Source of the DNA: an uncultured Rhizobiaceae group bacterium | Lineage (GTDB): Bacteria > Pseudomonadota > Alphaproteobacteria > Rhizobiales > Rhizobiaceae | Direction: 5' to 3' | Assembly: GCA_938030595.1 (NCBI GenBank) | Contig: CALHIB010000173.1 | Coordinates: 1-46,883, forward strand | Length of the DNA stretch: 46,883 bases | In this document: positions 42,422 through 46,883 of the stretch, piece after piece | Position numbering within the stretch: position 1 is the first letter of the stretch | Layout of the letters: every line of letters begins with the position of its first letter | Translations under genes and position numbers: made by a program | Notes under the pieces: model-generated | What the model saw: only the letters and a program-made list of their open reading frames with translations | What the model was told of the DNA's origin: nothing | The model's database searches: none

Positions 42422-43684
42422 ATGAACGCCAAACAAATGTGGAATTTCCACGAAGCACATTCTCAAATCATTGCAGAAACACACGCCCGCCCTTCACAGG
42501 CCATAACAGGCCCTGCGGAAATCATTCACATCGCATTAAAAGCCAGTGATGAAACATCAGATGCATTCTTTAAAATATTGGACAAAGACAATATAGAAGC
42601 AGGCCCCCGTCATAAAACAGGCAAGATGAATGGCATACGTGTAAAGCTTGAAAAGCACACAGAGTTTCTTTCGTGCACGTTTTTCCAAGAGTTGGGCGGC
42701 AAATCCACTAGCGACAATCTCCTGGATTTTATCAATAGCAATTTCCCGGTCGCTGAAACAGAAGTCTACGTCTTGTTAAAACTCTCACTGGTGAAATCCA
42801 TTCGCGAGATGCTCAAGATACTGCCATTGGATCAACGTATCTACGGCGGAAAAATGCGTGATGGCATTGATGTGCGCTCAACCTTCATACCAGACGAAAA
42901 TGGCATGATCCGCTTTGGACTCTTTGGCAAAAATCTCACAAGCGACGAACTGGGCAGACGCATTCAACGGCTGATGGAAATGGAAACCTATCGCACCATG
43001 AGCCTGCTTGGTCTTCCCGTAGCAAGGCGCGTTGGCCAAGTGCTTTCAGAATGCGAGAGAGAACTTGAAGAACTCACATTATCTTTGGGTCAAAAAACAA
43101 ATGCGGCGCAAAATGAGGATGAAAAACTTTTCCAGCAACTGTCTGATTTATCAGAACGCAGCGATATTCTTTTAACGGAAACACGGTATCGCTTTGCCGC
43201 AAGTCGCGCCTATTATGCCCTCTTCCAACAACGAACAGATAGCCTTGAGGAAGTGAAGGTCGGGGACGTACAAACCATGAGTGGCTTTTTACGCTCCAGA
43301 TTAGAGCCAGCTATGGCGACCATTGAAAGCACTGCAAAACGCCAGGAAACCTTGACCAATGATTTATCACGCGCACTCGTATTATTACGAACGCGCATTG
43401 AGCTAAACCTAAACAAAGGCAATCAGGCATTGCTAAAGTCCATGGACAAACGCCACGACCAGCAACTGAAAATCTCTCAAACAGTTGAAGGTCTTTCAAT
43501 CGTCGCCATCACTTATTATGCAGTTGGACTGCTTTCCTATCTTTTGAAAGCCCTTGCAAAACAACCCTGGATGCCATTTTCAGGCACGGTCCTGACAGCA
43601 ATTTCCGTTCCATTTGTTCTGATATTTGTATGGCTGATGTTAAAGCGCCTGCGCAAAGAATGGGAAGATCGAAAACAAAGCTGA
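42422..43684 (+). CDS. DUF3422 membrane protein
   Basis: The 420-residue product starts with EAHSRPSQ-like HARPSQAITGPAEI and has a soluble helical body with FLSCTFF, RVGQVLSECERELEEL and DLSERSDILLTETRYRF. Near the end come two membrane segments (LSIVAITYYAVGLLSYLLKAL and LTAISVPFVLIFVWLMLKRL). DUF3422 proteins are widespread in alpha- and betaproteobacteria, with helices like a bacterial membrane-bound coiled-coil; no function is established. It is the only plus-strand gene between the small exported protein and the DM13 gene. Confidence 0.9.
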   Translation: MNAKQMWNFHEAHSQIIAETHARPSQAITGPAEIIHIALKASDETSDAFFKILDKDNIEAGPRHKTGKMNGIRVKLEKHTEFLSCTFFQELGGKSTSDNLLDFINSNFPVAETEVYVLLKLSLVKSIREMLKILPLDQRIYGGKMRDGIDVRSTFIPDENGMIRFGLFGKNLTSDELGRRIQRLMEMETYRTMSLLGLPVARRVGQVLSECERELEELTLSLGQKTNAAQNEDEKLFQQLSDLSERSDILLTETRYRFAASRAYYALFQQRTDSLEEVKVGDVQTMSGFLRSRLEPAMATIESTAKRQETLTNDLSRALVLLRTRIELNLNKGNQALLKSMDKRHDQQLKISQTVEGLSIVAITYYAVGLLSYLLKALAKQPWMPFSGTVLTAISVPFVLIFVWLMLKRLRKEWEDRKQS

Positions 43685-43799
43685 AGCTAACCTGAACGGT
43701 ACTATCATTGTTTTGTGATTAAGCGTGACAGCCTGTTATTTGCAAGTGAAACTGTAATCCGCAATAAATGTGCCATAATTCAATCAGGAGATATTCCAC

Positions 43800-44174
43800 A
43801 TGAACCGTCGTACTTTTATTGCATCAACTGCTGCTCTAGCACTTGCACCAGCTTTTTCCCTTCCAGCATTTGCTGCAGCACGCAAAGGTAAATTCAAAGG
43901 TCAAAAAGGCCACATCACAACGGGTGGTGTTACTGTTAAAGATGGCAAAATCATTCTTGAAAGCAGCTTTTCATTCGATGGCGCTCCAGACCCTCGCGTA
44001 GGTTTTGGTAAAGGTGGCAAGTATTCAAAAAATACTGACTTTGCAGTTTTGAAGAAAAACAAGGGTAAGCAAACTTACACAATTCCTTCAAATCTAAACG
44101 CTGATGATTACGACACAGTAGTGATCTGGTGCCGCAAATTCTCAGTACCACTAGGTTACGCAAAGATTAAATAA
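43800..44174 (+). CDS. Tat-type exported DM13-domain protein
   Basis: 124 residues with a twin-arginine-like signal (MNRRTFIAS, hydrophobic stretch, probable cleavage after AFAAA). The mature part matches the DM13 domain: TGGVTVKDGKIILESSFSF, GAPDPRVGFGKG, FAVLKKNKGKQTYTIP and the conserved end DTVVIWCRKFSVPLGYAKI with its single cysteine. DM13 domains have been proposed to carry electrons or bind redox cofactors near the membrane. CAGGAG lies 8 nt before the ATG. It is monocistronic with its own terminator. Confidence 0.88.
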   Translation: MNRRTFIASTAALALAPAFSLPAFAAARKGKFKGQKGHITTGGVTVKDGKIILESSFSFDGAPDPRVGFGKGGKYSKNTDFAVLKKNKGKQTYTIPSNLNADDYDTVVIWCRKFSVPLGYAKIK

Positions 44175-44194
44175 TCTAATTCCCCCTATAGTTG

Positions 44195-44224
44195 AAAAGC
44201 CGTCACTAAAGCGTGGCGGCTTTT
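44195..44224. terminator. Bidirectional intrinsic terminator
   Basis: AAAAGCCGTCAC (44195-44206), loop TAAAGC and GTGGCGGCTTTT (44213-44224) make a 12-bp stem with one G-U, followed by T-runs on both strands. It serves the DM13 gene and the convergent VWA gene. Confidence 0.9.
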
Positions 44225-44235
44225 TTATTTGCAGC

Positions 44236-46434
44236 CTACTGAACCCCATCAACAGACTGCGCCAAACGTACCAGATTGATAAATTCTGCACGATAACCAA
44301 ACTCGTCTTCCCCCTTTGCAGAGAGCGCAAGCTTGATGACATCATCATAAGAATAATCATCCGTATATTCTCCCCCTTTAAGCAATTGCCCAAAGGCTGC
44401 AACGGCTGAAGCAAATCTTGCATCATCTGATACAGATTCAACTTCATCCGCCAAAGTAATCGGCGTAGAAATCAATGTACTCGTATCGCTATCAGGAAGT
44501 TTATAGCGAATTTTCATAAAGCCGTATTCATCCGGATTGGCATTTACGACTGGCTCTGCTTTCGTCTCCTCAGCCTGCGCGTAGCGAAGCGGATCAACAT
44601 TTTGAGACTTCTCACCTACAGGTGTAATTTCATACAGCGCGGTTACTGTATGCCCTGCACCTATGTCACCAGCATCAACCTTGTCATTGTTGAAATCTTC
44701 GCGTTTCAGCGCACGCGTTTCATACCCAATAAGGCGATATTCGCTCACCAGGCTCGGATTAAATTCAACTTGCAGTTTCACATCCTTGGCAATTGTGAAG
44801 AGCGTAGAACCAGCTTCTTCAACCAAAACCTTTCGCGACTCTGAAAACGTGTCGATGTAGGAAGCATTGCCATTTCCGTTTTGTGCAAGCTTCTGCATGA
44901 GTTCATCATTGTAATTACCACGACCAAACCCAAGCACAGAAAGCGTGACACCTGTTTTGCGTTTCTTTTCAACGAAGCGCTTTAATTGTTCAGGATCGGA
45001 AATTCCTACGTTAAAGTCACCATCGGTTGCAAGAATAACGCGGTTGACGCCATCGCTATTCAAGTTTTCCTCAGCCAGCGCATAAGCCTGTTTAAGCCCT
45101 GCCCCACCTGCCGTAGAGCCACCCGCATGAAGACGATCAAGGGCTGCCAAAATCTTGCGCTTGTCTTTGACTTCTGTCGGCTCTAGCACAGTACCAGCAC
45201 TACCTGCATAAGCCACAATCGAGATGGTATCCGTTGGCTTGAGCGAATTGAGCAAAAGCTTGAAAGAATTGCGAAGCAACGGCAGTTTGTTCGCCTGGTT
45301 CATCGAACCGGATGTATCAATCAAAAAGACCAGATTACTATCAGGCTGCTCGCTCTTGGCAAGTTCGTAGCCCTTGATGCCAATCGACATCAGCTTCGTA
45401 CCTTCATTCCAAGGCGTCGGCATAATCTGCACATTGGTTTTGAAAGGTTCGGACTTATCCGTCGGTACTTCATAGTTATAATCAAAATAATTGATGAGTT
45501 CTTCAATGCGAACACTATCAGGGTTTGGCATCTGATTATTGTTTAAAGAGGAACGCATGAAGGCGTAGGACGCAGTGTCAACATCAATGGAGAAGGTTGA
45601 GACAGGTTCTGATGTCACTTTTTTAACTGGGTTAGATTTGACCTCTTCGAACTTATCACGATTTTGAGGCTGCAATGAAACAGTATCATTTGGCACTGGC
45701 AGTGGTCGGCTAACAAAGCTCTCACTTTGCAAAACAAGACCAGCACCACTGCCAGGAACGAGTTTTTTCAGCGCTCGCGACTTTGTATTAAGCTTTGCTG
45801 TAGCCTTGCTCTTGCTTTGAGAGGTGTTCTGTTCTTGCTCCCTGATAACAGGCTCGGCTGCCACTCTGGGAACAGAAGCACTTGGCTCTATTCTACTATC
45901 TGAAACATCGCCAAGTTGTTCAGTATCAGCAGAAAACTCTTTAGCGCCATGCTCTACAACTTCCATATCATTTTCCACAGATACATCAGCTCTTGCTGCA
46001 GGCACCTTGGAAATTACTGGCGCAGTTTCAGGCTCTGGAACAGGTGCTACCTGCGGTTGAGCCACCGCATCACTCTGCACTTCTTCGCTAATGCTGGACA
46101 ATTCAGGTTGATCATCAATCGTCGTAAATTGCGTGATATTCGGGCCAACCATCACAAAGGCCAGAACTGCAAGGCTTGCGCCGCCCATTAGGGAATAACC
46201 AAATTTCGAATTAAGCGTTTTCATTTTATTTTTCCAATCAAACAAGGGTTTCTTTTCGTTGCCTTCTTGATTAGGACGCGCCTCATTCTCCATTCCTTGG
46301 GAAGCACTTGAAATTTTTTCCTCTTCAAAAGCCTGCATGGCGCGTTGCATCGCATCAGCCTTGGCATCAGCGCGCGGCAAAACCTCCGCCTGTTTGCGGA
46401 AAGCGCCTTCGAGTTTTTTTAAGTCTTCGCTCAT
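44236..46434 (-). CDS. Membrane VWA protein (YfbK-like), possible sigma-factor regulator
   Basis: A 732-residue protein. Residues 1-75 are a cytoplasmic helical region of anti-sigma-like character without zinc-ligand cysteines. One membrane segment lies at about 78-97 and a Pro/Glu/Val-rich stretch at 110-220. The YfbK-type N-terminal region (FSIDVDTASYAFMRSSL, near 281) precedes a VWA domain with an intact metal site, DTSGSMNQ at 373-380, and VILATDGDFNVGI. A DUF3520-like C-terminal domain ends the protein. The ATG overlaps the ECF sigma stop by 4 bp (ATGA). The layout suggests a periplasmic VWA sensor that controls the sigma factor through its cytoplasmic part, by inference. Confidence 0.88.
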   Translation of the reverse strand: MSEDLKKLEGAFRKQAEVLPRADAKADAMQRAMQAFEEEKISSASQGMENEARPNQEGNEKKPLFDWKNKMKTLNSKFGYSLMGGASLAVLAFVMVGPNITQFTTIDDQPELSSISEEVQSDAVAQPQVAPVPEPETAPVISKVPAARADVSVENDMEVVEHGAKEFSADTEQLGDVSDSRIEPSASVPRVAAEPVIREQEQNTSQSKSKATAKLNTKSRALKKLVPGSGAGLVLQSESFVSRPLPVPNDTVSLQPQNRDKFEEVKSNPVKKVTSEPVSTFSIDVDTASYAFMRSSLNNNQMPNPDSVRIEELINYFDYNYEVPTDKSEPFKTNVQIMPTPWNEGTKLMSIGIKGYELAKSEQPDSNLVFLIDTSGSMNQANKLPLLRNSFKLLLNSLKPTDTISIVAYAGSAGTVLEPTEVKDKRKILAALDRLHAGGSTAGGAGLKQAYALAEENLNSDGVNRVILATDGDFNVGISDPEQLKRFVEKKRKTGVTLSVLGFGRGNYNDELMQKLAQNGNGNASYIDTFSESRKVLVEEAGSTLFTIAKDVKLQVEFNPSLVSEYRLIGYETRALKREDFNNDKVDAGDIGAGHTVTALYEITPVGEKSQNVDPLRYAQAEETKAEPVVNANPDEYGFMKIRYKLPDSDTSTLISTPITLADEVESVSDDARFASAVAAFGQLLKGGEYTDDYSYDDVIKLALSAKGEDEFGYRAEFINLVRLAQSVDGVQ

Positions 46435-46883
46435 GCTTCTTCCTTTGCAATTGCTTTCAACTGCTTCTTCAATTCATGCATCCGCCAGGAGACGGTGGAT
46501 TCTTTTATGCCCATGATTGCGCCTGCCTCTGCGTGGTTAAGCCCCTCGCCCACCACCAGCACTGCTGTCTCACGCAGATCATCGCTTAAATGGTTCATCG
46601 CTTCACTGAGCCATGCCACTTCCTTTGCGGTCTCCGCTTCTTCACCACGGCGAAGGTCTTCAACCTCACCATAATCAGAATGAATGCGCTCAGACGTAAT
46701 CTGCTTGCGCTGCACATCTCGCACACGGTTGACCACAACACGATATAACCAGCTCGTAAAACCAGCATCGCCTCTGAATGATTTCAACTTGGCTGGCAAA
46801 GACATACAAACATCCTGCGCCACATCTTCCGCATCCTCGCGCCTTCCGGAAAACCGATAAGCAATGCGGAACACGCGGTCGTA
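46431..46883 (-). CDS. ECF-type RNA polymerase sigma factor (5' end missing)
   Basis: The gene enters from the right edge; the visible part begins YDRVFRIAYRF, the end of region 2.1. Region 2 continues GRREDAEDVAQDVCMSLPAKL, and SFRGDAGFTSWLYRVVVNRVRD. Region 4 is LSDDLRETAVLVVGEGLNHAEAGAIMGIKESTVSWRMHELKKQL with a helix-turn-helix. The internal GTG start would be a false start. The downstream VWA membrane protein is coupled by overlapping ATGA and is its probable regulator. Confidence 0.93.
   Translation of the reverse strand, partial: YDRVFRIAYRFSGRREDAEDVAQDVCMSLPAKLKSFRGDAGFTSWLYRVVVNRVRDVQRKQITSERIHSDYGEVEDLRRGEEAETAKEVAWLSEAMNHLSDDLRETAVLVVGEGLNHAEAGAIMGIKESTVSWRMHELKKQLKAIAKEEA

Noticed and set aside
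46308-46589. A 93-codon plus-strand frame antisense to the VWA/sigma junction.
   Set aside because: Overlaps the well-supported sigma and VWA genes and shows no protein pattern.
1-46883. CRISPR arrays, insertion sequences, prophage or tRNA-linked integration sites.
   Set aside because: No repeat-spacer pattern, transposase motif, integrase motif or tRNA gene was found on reading both strands.

Overview
The window looks like a chromosomal core region of a low-GC, probably marine, alphaproteobacterium, most likely in the Hyphomicrobiales (Rhizobiales). The basis is gene content: a circularly permuted two-piece tmRNA with the tag ANDNYAEARLAA next to sspB, the hflK-hflC-DUF2065-degP group beside folA-thyA, miaA near ilvB/ilvN, and DUF3422, DUF4169, DUF2853, DUF1194 and DUF3750 proteins typical of alphaproteobacteria. 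The exact genus is inference. I saw no insertion sequence, prophage, CRISPR array, rRNA or tRNA gene.

Layout. 1-2651 is a hybrid histidine kinase cut by the left edge. 2745-5933 holds a RecD-like helicase, a LysE-type exporter, a small exported acidic protein and an SDR. 5944-11202 (minus strand) is an ilv transcription unit: promoter, a 17-residue leader peptide with nine branched-chain residues and a terminator (attenuator), then ilvB, a GST, an EamA permease, ilvN, a YgiN-type monooxygenase and perhaps a Cys-rich lipoprotein. 11285-20405 carries an outer-membrane barrel protein, miaA, a GNAT acetyltransferase, degP, DUF2065, hflC, hflK, folA, thyA and a PEP-mutase-family enzyme. 20493-28385 carries a candidate small ORF, a DUF1194 VWA protein, a cyclopropane synthase-like enzyme, DUF2853, the permuted tmRNA, sspB, DUF4169, an RHH protein and a large AsmA protein.

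28410-38648 has an LDHD-type flavoenzyme, a ClC transporter, an AT-rich orphan, a class V aminotransferase, an EAL phosphodiesterase with degenerate GGDEF, DUF3750, a class II aldolase and a MarR plus Tat-exported nitroreductase operon with two visible operators. 38960-46883 has a choline-sulfatase-type enzyme, an Old Yellow Enzyme, a structured intergenic RNA candidate, a small periplasmic protein, DUF3422, a DM13 protein, a VWA (YfbK-like) membrane protein and its ECF sigma factor, cut by the right edge.

Themes. Protein quality control is clustered (HflKC, DegP, tmRNA, SspB). Envelope functions are frequent (OMP, AsmA, cyclopropane synthase, Tat substrates). Several control elements are readable by eye: the ilv attenuator, the paired MarR operators placed on a promoter, a 12-bp hairpin that presents the DUF2065 start codon in its loop, two mutually exclusive hairpins in front of DUF2853, and a three-way-junction RNA candidate with a C-rich loop after the Old Yellow Enzyme gene. 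These RNA elements are the best candidates for something undescribed. All pairings were found by eye and have not been folded or searched.
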